A stretch of 26,899 bases of DNA. Source: UBA12068 sp038318455. Its GTDB lineage: Bacteria; Patescibacteriota; Minisyncoccia; Moranbacterales; GWC2-37-73. The position numbers and the translations under genes are program-made. The stretch is taken from contig JBBQCF010000009.1 of the NCBI GenBank assembly GCA_038318455.1, positions 1-26,899 of the forward strand, written 5' to 3'. The notes under the pieces are model-generated. The model was not told the origin of the DNA. It did not search any database and was given only the letters and a program-made list of their open reading frames with translations. Positions 1 to 6,169 of the stretch are shown here, piece by piece. Within the stretch, counting starts at the first letter, position 1. Each line of letters starts with the position of its first letter.

Positions 1-60
1 CGAGCCATTAAAATAACCCTTGTCTAAAGGGTTATTTTTTATACCACAAGTAGGTTTCGA
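1..60 (+). repeat. Direct repeat copy 1, containing a terminator hairpin
   Basis: Positions 2-60 match 2568-2626 at 53 of 59 bases. The core is a perfect 11-bp stem (11-21 pairing with 27-37, arm AAATAACCCTT) followed by a T-run to 40, an intrinsic terminator for a gene left of the window. Three of the six differences lie outside the hairpin's 3' flank and two fall in its loop (GTCTA here, ATTTA in copy 2), so the stem is conserved. A -10 box (TATAAT, 70-75) follows soon after, as it does after copy 2. The left edge is cut by the window. Confidence 0.8.
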
Positions 61-69
61 ACTGTATGG

Positions 70-75
70 TATAAT
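70..75 (+). promoter_or_regulatory. Extended -10 promoter element
   Basis: TATAAT is preceded by TATGG, giving an extended -10 like others in this window. The predicted start falls near 82, which is the A of an ATG, so a transcript from here would be leaderless for the 29-codon frame at 82-171. No convincing -35 is seen because the repeat occupies that position. Confidence 0.45.
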
Positions 76-81
76 AAAAAT

Positions 82-171
82 ATGGAAAAATATTTTCAAT
101 TATTATTTTCTTCAAACTGGAACCACGAAAACTGGACAAGCGCCTTTAAATCTGCTATAATTGATTTATAA
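82..171 (+). CDS. Possible leaderless 29-residue peptide
   Basis: An ATG at 82 opens a frame of 29 codons ending in TAA at 169-171. The ATG sits 6-7 bases after the TATAAT at 70-75, where transcription should begin, so it would be translated without a leader. The residues are polar and aromatic, with three Asn and two Trp in the middle, and I recognise no family. The 3' half overlaps the promoter of the next gene (TGGACA 133-138, TATAAT 156-161), so translation and that promoter would share DNA. It may be chance: 29 codons is short, and the only support is the promoter-to-ATG spacing. Confidence 0.22.
   Translation: MEKYFQLLFSSNWNHENWTSAFKSAIIDL
133..161 (+). promoter_or_regulatory. Promoter for the 226-969 gene (cassette copy 1)
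   Basis: TGGACA at 133-138 and TATAAT at 156-161 are separated by exactly 17 bases. Transcription should begin near 168, just before the hairpin at 170-195. The same arrangement, including the bases ACTGGACAA around the -35, recurs at 13071-13136. Confidence 0.7.
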
Positions 172-195
172 AGACGGGTGAAAACCACGTCTTTT
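170..195 (+). promoter_or_regulatory. Promoter-proximal terminator-like hairpin, copy 1
   Basis: AAAGACG (170-176) pairs with CGTCTTT (188-194), with two further G-C pairs inside across a bulged A, and a T-run follows. It lies within the first ~30 bases of the predicted transcript. It could be an attenuator, a 5' stabilising hairpin, or a terminator for transcription arriving from upstream. Copy 2 is at 13111-13136. Confidence 0.6.
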
Positions 196-225
196 TATTT
201 ATTTAAGCCAATAAGATAAAAAAAT

Positions 226-969
226 ATGAATTTAGAGCAAATGATGAAAAGTATTAAGGGAAGAGTTCCAGATCCAGAAACTATGAAGTCTATCCAAGAT
301 CTTGCGGATAGAGATAGAAAAGCACTAGAAAGACTGGAGCAATTACCTTCGGAAAACTTTGTTATTCCTAGAAAAGAATTGGAAACGATAAGAGCTATAA
401 GAGAAATACTACTTGGCTATATGAGTTATATAGAAGAACAAAGGTTGTCTTATGAAAATAATCCAATGCTCTTCCCACAAGTTTTAAGAGGGGGAGAACA
501 AGAGCAAGAAGTATTAAGGAATATGATGAATTTTCTTGATAAATATGATGATATTTGGCTATGTAAATTTTCAACCGAAAGTCAGGGAGATGGCAAAAAT
601 CTTTCCGAAACACCAAATGACTCGATTTATTATATGACTAACTCTGGAGCTTCGATACGTTTCAAAATGGCAAATTTAAAAGAAGGGATTGAGTGTGTAG
701 TTCAGCCGTTTGCTGATTTTATTTATTTTGAGAGTCCAGAAGAAGGAGCTTCGGAAATTCCCAAATTAGGATATTTTACGCAAGAATACTTTACGCAAGA
801 ATTTACAGATTTAATCAAAGGTGATGAAAAACCAGAGGAAGATTATCATTCTTCGATAAGAAAATACTACAATAATGGAAAATTGGAAGATGTTCCAAAA
901 ACAAGCAAGATAAAATTTCAGCATAATGGCAGTCCAGTAAATAGGATATTTTTTGAAAATAATAAGTAA
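226..969 (+). CDS. Hypothetical protein, 247 aa
   Basis: I do not recognise this protein. It is soluble in appearance, with no signal peptide or membrane segment. Residues ~1-75 are charged and probably helical (many Glu, Arg and Lys). The middle and C-terminal part is mixed, with aromatic-rich stretches around residues 110-115 and 165-172. Near residues 184-194 the DNA carries a 15-bp tandem duplication (about 775-806), seen in the protein as YFTQE twice in a row. The ATG at 226 follows an A-rich stretch without a Shine-Dalgarno sequence, about 58 bases after the predicted transcription start. It is bracketed with the Fic gene by direct repeats at 1-60 and 2568-2626, so it may be cargo of the same unit. 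There is no evidence that it is an antitoxin. Confidence 0.7.
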   Translation: MNLEQMMKSIKGRVPDPETMKSIQDLADRDRKALERLEQLPSENFVIPRKELETIRAIREILLGYMSYIEEQRLSYENNPMLFPQVLRGGEQEQEVLRNMMNFLDKYDDIWLCKFSTESQGDGKNLSETPNDSIYYMTNSGASIRFKMANLKEGIECVVQPFADFIYFESPEEGASEIPKLGYFTQEYFTQEFTDLIKGDEKPEEDYHSSIRKYYNNGKLEDVPKTSKIKFQHNGSPVNRIFFENNK

Positions 970-1075
970 AAATTTATTAAATGCAAAATTTTTTAAAAAA
1001 AATTGCAGAGCTGTATTAAAGTTAAGTCATTTTAGTTCTAAACATAGCAAATGAATAGATATTAATAAGCTAAAT

Positions 1076-1250
1076 CTGCCACTGTAGCATCATACTAATG
1101 CAGTAAGCTGATTAACTTGCTTAAGAATTGTATCCGGATCAGGTAAGTCCCTTAGCCACTCAAAAGTTCCCTGCCTGCCGGTAGGCGGGGAAAGCTGGGC
1201 TGATAAGCGAGTCAAATTATAAAAGAGTCAGAGGAGGGCTCTTTTGTGCT
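1076..1250 (+). ncRNA. Candidate structured RNA ending in a terminator hairpin
   Basis: The 5' part (about 1081-1130) aligns with 5988-6037 at roughly 70% identity over about 42 bases. It is followed by a 10-bp hairpin (TTCCCTGCCT at 1167-1176 with 1183-1192, one G-U pair). CTTAGCC (about 1151-1157) can pair with GGC and TAAG around 1198-1207, and ACTC just inside it can pair with GAGT just outside, which would make a pseudoknot. A 9-bp hairpin at 1221-1229/1237-1245 ends in TTTT. I do not recognise a known RNA family, and no promoter is clear, so it might be processed from the 226-969 transcript. Confidence 0.35.
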
Positions 1251-1284
1251 ATTATATCGGTCTGAACATTGGGGTATTAGAGTT

Positions 1285-1322
1285 AACTAGGGCATTAAAT
1301 TTGAATAAATGCCCTAGTTTTT
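1285..1322 (+). terminator. Intrinsic terminator upstream of fic
   Basis: AACTAGGGCATT (1285-1296) pairs with its complement at 1308-1319, a 12-bp stem with an 11-base loop, followed by TTTTT. It separates the upstream unit from the fic promoter. Confidence 0.75.
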
Positions 1323-1355
1323 GCTATATGGGCATCATATGCCGGCATCATAAAT

Positions 1356-1398
1356 ATAAGGGCAAATAATTGACTATTTTGCCCTTATATGCTATCTT
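1356..1398 (+). promoter_or_regulatory. fic promoter with -35 inside a perfect inverted repeat
   Basis: TTGACT (1370-1375) and TATCTT (1393-1398) are 17 bases apart. The -35 lies in the 11-base spacer of a perfect 11-bp inverted repeat (arm ATAAGGGCAAA at 1356-1366, complement at 1378-1388), and the right arm fills most of the spacer. This is where a repressor that blocks RNA polymerase would bind. The predicted start is near 1405, about 30 bases before the fic ATG. Confidence 0.6.
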
Positions 1399-1435
1399 TA
1401 GTAAAGAAGAATAAAAAAACTTAACTTCAAAAAAT

Positions 1436-2518
1436 ATGTCGTTTGAAAAAGAAAAACCATACAATGATTTACCAATCCTTCCGCCCAATGGCGAGTTGGA
1501 AACAAAATTAATTCTAAAAAAGGCAATTGATGCCAGGGCGGCGCTTGCATCTTTAGACGCGTCAAATAAGAGATTGCCAAATGAGTCATTATTAGCAAAT
1601 GCCGTTATTCTCCAAGAAGCAAAACTGAGTAGCGAAATCGAAAACATTGTCACTACAAATGATGAACTTTATCAGTCATTAGCATTGGAAAATGTAACGG
1701 ATCCAAATTTGAAAGAGGTTATTTCATATCCTAAGGCACTTTGGCTCGGATATAAATTTGTCGGTGAAAACGGTTTTATAAGTGCCAGAATATTGATCGA
1801 AATGATGCAAGTTATAAAAGAAACAGGTGTGGGTGTTAGAAAGATTCCTGGAACAAAAATTGCCAATCCTGTTACTGGAGAAATTGTTTATACTCCACCA
1901 GAAGGGGAGAATGTTATTCTTGAAAAACTAAAAAATCTTGAGCAATATATTAATGATAAAGATGATACGACTGATCCATTGGTAAAAATGGCAGTTTTGC
2001 ATTATCAATTTGAATCTATCCATCCATTTCACGATGGCAACGGAAGAACGGGAAGAATATTAAATATTTTATTTCTTGTTTTTTCTGGTCTTTTGCAAAA
2101 TCCTATTTTGTATTTAAGTAAATATATCTTGGAAAACAAGAGTGATTATTATATTAAACTTCGAGGTGTAACAGAGCGAGGCGAATGGGAAGAGTGGATT
2201 CTGTATATGCTTAGCGCAGTCGAAGAGACTGCAAAATACACAGAAAAAAAGATTCAAGACATTTGCGCGCTAATGGAGGATACGGCTCAAACCATAAAAA
2301 AAGAGTCCCCGCATATTTATTCCAAGGAGCTTGTCGACGTGCTTTTTAAATTGCCATATTGCAAAAGAAAGTTTTTAGTTGATGCTGGAATTGTAAAAGA
2401 TAAGACTGCTGGCAGATATTTAATGGAACTTGAAAAAATAGGAATACTTAAGGGTGAAAAAGTTGGCAGGGAAAAACTTTATTTCAATAAGGCATTTTTT
2501 GACTTGCTTAGAAAATAA
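1436..2518 (+). CDS. Fic family protein (class II, predicted AMPylase)
   Basis: Fic enzymes usually transfer AMP from ATP to a hydroxyl side chain of a target protein. The full active-site motif HPFHDGNGRTGR is at residues 196-207, with catalytic His196 and the anion-binding loop. SSEIEN at 65-70 fits the inhibitory (S/T)xxxE(G/N) motif of class II Fic proteins, in which an N-terminal helix blocks ATP binding in the same chain. Residues ~1-110 resemble the Fic_N region, and ~290-360 look like a C-terminal winged helix often found in this architecture. The 360-aa length is normal for the class. No separate antitoxin is needed, and none is visible. The gene has its own promoter with an inverted repeat and is followed by a terminator. 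It lies with 226-969 between direct repeats. The target cannot be read from the sequence. Confidence 0.92.
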   Translation: MSFEKEKPYNDLPILPPNGELETKLILKKAIDARAALASLDASNKRLPNESLLANAVILQEAKLSSEIENIVTTNDELYQSLALENVTDPNLKEVISYPKALWLGYKFVGENGFISARILIEMMQVIKETGVGVRKIPGTKIANPVTGEIVYTPPEGENVILEKLKNLEQYINDKDDTTDPLVKMAVLHYQFESIHPFHDGNGRTGRILNILFLVFSGLLQNPILYLSKYILENKSDYYIKLRGVTERGEWEEWILYMLSAVEETAKYTEKKIQDICALMEDTAQTIKKESPHIYSKELVDVLFKLPYCKRKFLVDAGIVKDKTAGRYLMELEKIGILKGEKVGREKLYFNKAFFDLLRK

Positions 2519-2567
2519 TCTTTTATCGTTATTTTTGAAAAGCGGTTCGAACTTCGTCCAGGGCTCG

Positions 2568-2626
2568 GAGCCACTAAAATAACCCTTATTTAAAGGGTTA
2601 TTTTTTATACCCCAAGTAGGTTCCAA
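2568..2626 (+). repeat. Direct repeat copy 2, containing the fic terminator
   Basis: This matches 2-60 at 53 of 59 bases. Just upstream, 2543-2573 holds a T-loop-like TTCGAAC and a GGCTC/GAGCC palindrome, reminiscent of a tRNA 3' end, but the T-stem does not pair and no tRNA can be built. The repeat may be a dispersed intergenic element or the footprint of an insertion. Confidence 0.8.
2577..2606 (+). terminator. Intrinsic terminator after fic
   Basis: A perfect 11-bp stem (AAATAACCCTT 2577-2587 with 2593-2603) with a 5-base loop runs into six T residues. It is the core of direct repeat copy 2. Confidence 0.85.
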
Positions 2627-2648
2627 GCCTTTCTATCGGCAAGCAGGC

Positions 2649-2659
2649 TGTGGTATACT
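2649..2659 (+). promoter_or_regulatory. Extended -10 promoter of the ABC permease operon
   Basis: TATACT at 2654-2659 is preceded by TGTGG. Transcription should start near 2666, which leaves about 32 bases before the ATG at 2698 but only about 5 before the alternative TTG at 2671, so the ATG is preferred. Confidence 0.6.
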
Positions 2660-2697
2660 GAAAATGTGAATTGATAAATAATGAAAAAAATTCAGAT

Positions 2698-3942
2698 ATG
2701 AGCATTATTGATTTAAAAGTGGGCTATTTTTTGGCCTATAGGCAGATTAAGCGATCTAGCTATTGGATAACTGCTTTGATTATTTTTATAATGATGATTA
2801 CTTTTTTGAATCTTGTTGTTATAAGTGGAATCTTGGTTGGATTGATTTCTGGTTCGAGCGATGATTCTCGAAAACATTATTCAGGAGATATTTTTATTGA
2901 ACCAAAAGCTGAATATAAATTTATTGATAATAGCAATTATATTTTTAAAATAGCGGAAAGCTTGCCTGATGTGGCAGCAATTAGTATGCGCTACTTGCAA
3001 CCTGTGCAGTTAGAGGCGAATTATAAGAGAATCTTATCTGGTAATGAAGCAAAAAATCTAACAACCTCTTTTCTTGCCGGAATAGATCCTCAGTCAGAAG
3101 AGGAAGTCACTAGCCTCTCAAGTTTCTTGATTGAGGGAAGTTATTTAAATAATGATGATAGTAATGAAATTTTGATTGGTAGTAGTTTATTGAGGCAATA
3201 TTCTGATGCCTTTGGAACAAATACTTTGGATGACGTTAAATTAGGGAGCAAAATAAGATTAATCGCAGGCGACATAACGCAAGAAGTAATAATTAAGGGC
3301 ATAATCAAAATAAAAGCTAGTGATGTGGGAGGTAGAGTTTTTATGAATCAAAAGCAAATGAGACGCCTTGTTAATAGGGACTCAGATAAATCAAATGAAA
3401 TAGCCATTCTTCTGAAACCTGAAGTGGACGCCGATCGTGTCAAAAATGATATAATAAATAGTAAGGTTGATGAAAGCGCTTTGGTGCAAAATTGGGAAGA
3501 AGCTCAAGGAAGTTTTTTTAAGGATCTTTCTTCCACCTTTACTATTCTGGGAAATGTAATTGGTGCCTCTGGTCTGGGAGTTGCTTCAATAACAATTTTT
3601 ATTGTAATTTTCATTAATGCTATAAGTCGAAAAAAATTCATTGGAATTTTAAAGGGGATTGGCATAAGCGGCAGTGCGATTAGATTCTCTTATCTTTTTC
3701 AGTCTTTGTTTTATGCTATGGTAGGTACAATATTTGGCTTATTGATTTTGTATGGTTTCTTGGTGCCATACTTTGAAAAAAACCCGATTGATTTTCCTTT
3801 TAGCGATGGTATTTTGGCTGTAACTACCGCAGGTACGATATGGAGAGTAGGCTTGTTGTTTATAACCACCTTAATTGCTGGTTTTATTCCAGCACAAATA
3901 ATTATTAGAAAGAATACGCTCGATTCTATATTAGGAAGATGA
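2698..3942 (+). CDS. ABC transporter permease, MacB/LolC/FtsX family
   Basis: This is the membrane subunit of a type VII (mechanotransmission) ABC system. One membrane helix lies near residues 28-52 from the ATG. A large external MacB-periplasmic-core-like domain (about 55-275) follows, then three membrane helices forming an FtsX domain (about 285-405). That four-helix plan fits MacB, LolC/E and FtsX. The next gene, 6 bases on, is the matching ATPase. In diderms such systems export lipoproteins, peptides or lytic signals; in a probable monoderm, export of an antimicrobial peptide or extraction from the membrane is more likely than Lol transport. I chose ATG 2698 (414 aa). A TTG at 2671 in the same frame would add nine residues but begins almost at the predicted transcription start. 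Confidence 0.85.
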   Translation: MSIIDLKVGYFLAYRQIKRSSYWITALIIFIMMITFLNLVVISGILVGLISGSSDDSRKHYSGDIFIEPKAEYKFIDNSNYIFKIAESLPDVAAISMRYLQPVQLEANYKRILSGNEAKNLTTSFLAGIDPQSEEEVTSLSSFLIEGSYLNNDDSNEILIGSSLLRQYSDAFGTNTLDDVKLGSKIRLIAGDITQEVIIKGIIKIKASDVGGRVFMNQKQMRRLVNRDSDKSNEIAILLKPEVDADRVKNDIINSKVDESALVQNWEEAQGSFFKDLSSTFTILGNVIGASGLGVASITIFIVIFINAISRKKFIGILKGIGISGSAIRFSYLFQSLFYAMVGTIFGLLILYGFLVPYFEKNPIDFPFSDGILAVTTAGTIWRVGLLFITTLIAGFIPAQIIIRKNTLDSILGR

Positions 3943-3948
3943 ACAAAT

Positions 3949-4659
3949 ATGTTAATTGCGAAAAATATTGTAAAAAAATTTGATATAGGTGGGTCAGAAG
4001 CAATAATCCTAAAGAGGATTGATTTTTCTGTGGAAACCGGTGAGTTTGTAGCTATAATAGGAAGATCAGGAGCTGGAAAAAGCACGCTCATGTATATTTT
4101 AAGCTTACTCGATCAGCCGAGTGAAGGGCAGGTTAAAATCGATGGTATCGACATCGAAAAATTAAAAAATCAAGAAGCTGCGGACTTTAGACTTAATAAT
4201 TTTGGCTTTATATTTCAAGAATATGCATTACTTCCCGAATTAACAGCACTGGAAAATGTTGCCTTACCACTTTTAATGAGGGGAGAAAAAAAGCAAATAG
4301 CATATGATGTTTCGACTAAAGCACTAGAAGAAGTTGGATTGTTTAATAAGTTAAGCAACCTCCCTAGCCAGCTTTCTGGTGGTGAGCAACAAAGAGTTAG
4401 CATAGCGCGAGCCGTTGCACATAATCCAAAGATTATTTTTGCCGACGAGCCCACCGCAAATCTTGATTCAGAAAGAGCTTGTGAAATTATGGATATTTTT
4501 ATCCGTTTAAATCATAGCGGGCAGACCATAATAATGGTTACTCATGAATTGGAATATGCTGAATCAACTCATCGTATTGTGGAATTAAGAGATGGCTTGA
4601 TAATTAAAGATGAGAGAATACTTAATCCAAAAGAAAGTGTTTGCCAAAGATATCGCTAG
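3949..4659 (+). CDS. ABC transporter ATP-binding protein, LolD/MacB-like
   Basis: This 236-aa ATPase would power the permease encoded just upstream. It carries Walker A GRSGAGKST (38-46), Q-loop Gln90, signature LSGGEQQR (142-149), Walker B IIFADE (162-167) with the catalytic Glu, and the switch His199 in VTHE. All residues needed for hydrolysis are present. The 6-base gap to the permease implies one transcript. A terminator-like hairpin follows at 4688-4708. The substrate is unknown; the LolD/MacB/FtsE group is recognised by compact length and sequence style. Confidence 0.92.
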   Translation: MLIAKNIVKKFDIGGSEAIILKRIDFSVETGEFVAIIGRSGAGKSTLMYILSLLDQPSEGQVKIDGIDIEKLKNQEAADFRLNNFGFIFQEYALLPELTALENVALPLLMRGEKKQIAYDVSTKALEEVGLFNKLSNLPSQLSGGEQQRVSIARAVAHNPKIIFADEPTANLDSERACEIMDIFIRLNHSGQTIIMVTHELEYAESTHRIVELRDGLIIKDERILNPKESVCQRYR

Positions 4660-4687
4660 TTATAAATAAAATAAAAAGACTTGTTTC

Positions 4688-4708
4688 AAATGCTAGTAGT
4701 ATTTTTTT
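4688..4708 (+). terminator. Intrinsic terminator after the ABC operon
   Basis: AAATGC (4688-4693) pairs with GTATTT (4699-4704), one G-U pair, loop TAGTA, followed by a T-run to 4708. The stem is short, so strength is uncertain. Confidence 0.55.
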
Positions 4709-4730
4709 GTAATTTAGTTATCTAATAATT

Positions 4731-4736
4731 TATAAT
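4731..4736 (+). promoter_or_regulatory. -10 element directly before the DUF2177 gene
   Basis: TATAAT ends 8 bases before the ATG at 4745. The predicted transcription start (about 4743) leaves a leader of about 2 bases, so the mRNA would be almost leaderless. Confidence 0.5.
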
Positions 4737-4744
4737 AAAAATTT

Positions 4745-5137
4745 ATGTTTATAAAACTTTATGCAATCGCACTGCCAGTTTTCTTTGTTATTGACATGAT
4801 TTGGCTTGGCTTGGTGGCAAAGAATTTTTATAAAAATCAAATCGGATTTCTAATGAAACCAGATATTAACTGGACGGCAGGAATTATTTTTTATCTTTTG
4901 TTTATTATTGGTCTGGTATACTTTGTTATTGCTCCTGCAGTAGAAAATGGCTCTTGGATGAACGCATTTATTTTTGGAGCACTATTTGGATTGATTACCT
5001 ATGCAACCTACGACCTCACTAACCTGGCCACTCTTAAAGATTGGCCGCTTATGTTAACGCTGGTGGATCTAGCTTGGGGGGCGACACTAGGTTCGTTAGT
5101 TTCCGTAATAACGTATTTTATTTCCAGTAAAATATAA
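4745..5137 (+). CDS. DUF2177 family membrane protein
   Basis: A 130-aa integral membrane protein with about four helices (near residues 4-22, 43-65, 72-92 and 102-126). The N-terminal pattern with IDMIWLG, the central ATYDLTNLATLKDWP and the C-terminal LVDLAWGATLG are typical of DUF2177. The function of this family is not established. In proteobacteria, DUF2177 genes often occur near DUF1295, photolyase and lipid-modifying genes; here DUF1295 follows by 2 bases, which repeats that pairing. The start is fixed by the -10 box just upstream. Confidence 0.88.
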   Translation: MFIKLYAIALPVFFVIDMIWLGLVAKNFYKNQIGFLMKPDINWTAGIIFYLLFIIGLVYFVIAPAVENGSWMNAFIFGALFGLITYATYDLTNLATLKDWPLMLTLVDLAWGATLGSLVSVITYFISSKI

Positions 5138-5139
5138 CT

Positions 5140-5910
5140 ATGAATTATTTTATAATACTTGCAATTATACTTTTTCTATACATGAGCTTTTGGTTCGTTG
5201 TTTCTTTGGTGAAAAAAAGAAATGATGTGGCGGATGTGGCTTGGGGAATGGGCTTCGTTCTTATGGCGTGGGTATCATTTTTTCTTGGTAAATCGCAAGG
5301 AAGCAGTGGTCTTCTAGCGTGTTTATTGGTTAGTATTTGGGGTTTTCGTCTTGCTTGGCATATATATGCTCGCAATAAAGACAAGGCAGAGGATTATCGC
5401 TATGCAAAATGGCGAGAAGAATGGGGCAAGTGGTTCTACTTGCGTTCATACCTACAGGTATACCTTTTGCAAGGTTTCTTATTGTTTCTAATTGTATTGC
5501 CAATTTTATTAATCAATGAAAGTGCTGCAGGGGAGCTAGGTTTTTTATATTTTCTTGGTCTTGTGGTGTGGATTTTGGGATTCGTGTTTGAATCCGTTGG
5601 TGATTCACAGCTTGCTAAATTTATCAAAGAACCAAAAAACAAAGGTAAGTTGATGCAAAGTGGTTTGTGGCGATACACTCGTCATCCAAATTATTTTGGT
5701 GAGGTGATTCAGTGGTGGGGAATTTGGCTTGTTTCCATTCCTGTTGTGAATATTTTTATCAGCATCATTGGGCCATTGACGATCACTTTTTTAATCCTCA
5801 AGATTTCTGGTATCCCATTATTGGAAAAAAAGATGGAGGAAAATTCTGAATTTGCAGAATATAAAAGACGGACAAATAAGTTCATTCCTTGGTTTCCTAA
5901 AAGTAGCTAA
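5140..5910 (+). CDS. DUF1295 family membrane protein (steroid 5-alpha-reductase-like fold)
   Basis: A 256-aa membrane protein with six or seven hydrophobic segments. The C-terminal part has LWRYTRHPNYFGE at about residues 173-185, followed by QWWGIWL. This RHPNYFGE motif is the NADPH- or cofactor-binding signature shared by DUF1295, steroid 5-alpha-reductases and isoprenylcysteine methyltransferases. That suggests a reductase or methyltransferase acting on a membrane lipid or isoprenoid, but the substrate is unknown. It is cotranscribed with DUF2177 (2-base gap). No clear terminator follows directly; the next candidate is the hairpin at 6074-6111. Confidence 0.88.
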   Translation: MNYFIILAIILFLYMSFWFVVSLVKKRNDVADVAWGMGFVLMAWVSFFLGKSQGSSGLLACLLVSIWGFRLAWHIYARNKDKAEDYRYAKWREEWGKWFYLRSYLQVYLLQGFLLFLIVLPILLINESAAGELGFLYFLGLVVWILGFVFESVGDSQLAKFIKEPKNKGKLMQSGLWRYTRHPNYFGEVIQWWGIWLVSIPVVNIFISIIGPLTITFLILKISGIPLLEKKMEENSEFAEYKRRTNKFIPWFPKSS

Positions 5911-5977
5911 GTTATTTAAGCTTTCAGAATTGATAAATTATTTTTTCTTGGAAATTTAGCTTATTTATAAGAAAAAT

Positions 5978-6113
5978 CTACTGTGGTTGCATTAGTCTAA
6001 TGCTATAACCTGACAATCTTGTTTTGGAATTTTATTTTTTAAAAAATTTCTCGAAAATATAAACTTAATTCTTAAATGGCAGGTTAATTTTATTTTAATC
6101 TTCCATTTTTTGT
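5978..6113 (+). ncRNA. Candidate structured RNA or 3'UTR element, second copy of a conserved block
   Basis: The block at about 5988-6037 aligns with the block at about 1083-1130. It contains the perfect dyad GCATTAG-T-CTAATGC (5989-6003). It is followed by a strong hairpin ending in a T-run (6074-6111). There is no coding frame. It could be a small RNA, the 3' end of the DUF2177-DUF1295 transcript, or a protein-binding site; the dyad's one-base loop favours DNA binding over an RNA hairpin at that spot. Confidence 0.3.
6074..6111 (+). terminator. Intrinsic terminator before the ABC exporter operon
   Basis: AAATGGCAGGTTAA (6074-6087) pairs with 6095-6108 at 13 of 14 positions (one G-U, one mismatch) with a 7-base loop, and a run of six T ends at 6111. 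It closes the region downstream of DUF1295. Confidence 0.7.
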
Positions 6114-6137
6114 GCAGGATATGAGGGCTGAATATTG

Positions 6138-6148
6138 TATGCTAAAAT
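6138..6148 (+). promoter_or_regulatory. Probable -10 of the heterodimeric ABC operon
   Basis: TATGC followed by TAAAAT (6143-6148) resembles the extended -10 boxes elsewhere. TATAAA at 6155-6160 is an alternative. The ATG at 6170 is close to either. Confidence 0.4.
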
Positions 6149-6169
6149 AAGGATTATAAAATATTTTTT

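Larger units (their letters stand above)
970..1435 (+). other. 466-bp gene-free region with structured-RNA candidate
   Basis: No credible coding frame is present. From left to right it holds: an imperfect palindrome near 981-1006; a block at about 1076-1130 similar to one at 5978-6030; a hairpin at 1167-1192; a terminator-like hairpin at 1221-1245; a strong terminator at 1285-1322; and the fic promoter with an inverted repeat at 1356-1398. The stretch 1076-1250 is the best candidate for an unannotated non-coding RNA, either free-standing or as the 3' end of the upstream transcript. Confidence 0.5.

Noticed and set aside
1076..1130. Cobalamin riboswitch, suggested by TGCCACTG
   Set aside because: Only that short box matches; the other conserved cobalamin-riboswitch blocks are absent and the next gene is fic.
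1198..1212. Hammerhead ribozyme core near GGGCTGATAAGCGAGTC
   Set aside because: CTGATAAG is not CTGATGA and no GAAA follows in the right place.
2541..2576. tRNA or tmRNA 3' end before the fic terminator
   Set aside because: TTCGAAC looks like a T-loop, but its flanks do not pair as a T-stem and no 5' acceptor strand or anticodon arm is present upstream, where fic is coding.
5989..6003. The dyad as a second binding site for the MarR protein
   Set aside because: Half-sites ATTAG/CTAAT are shared, but the spacing is 1 base here and 5 at marR, too different for the same dimer without other evidence.
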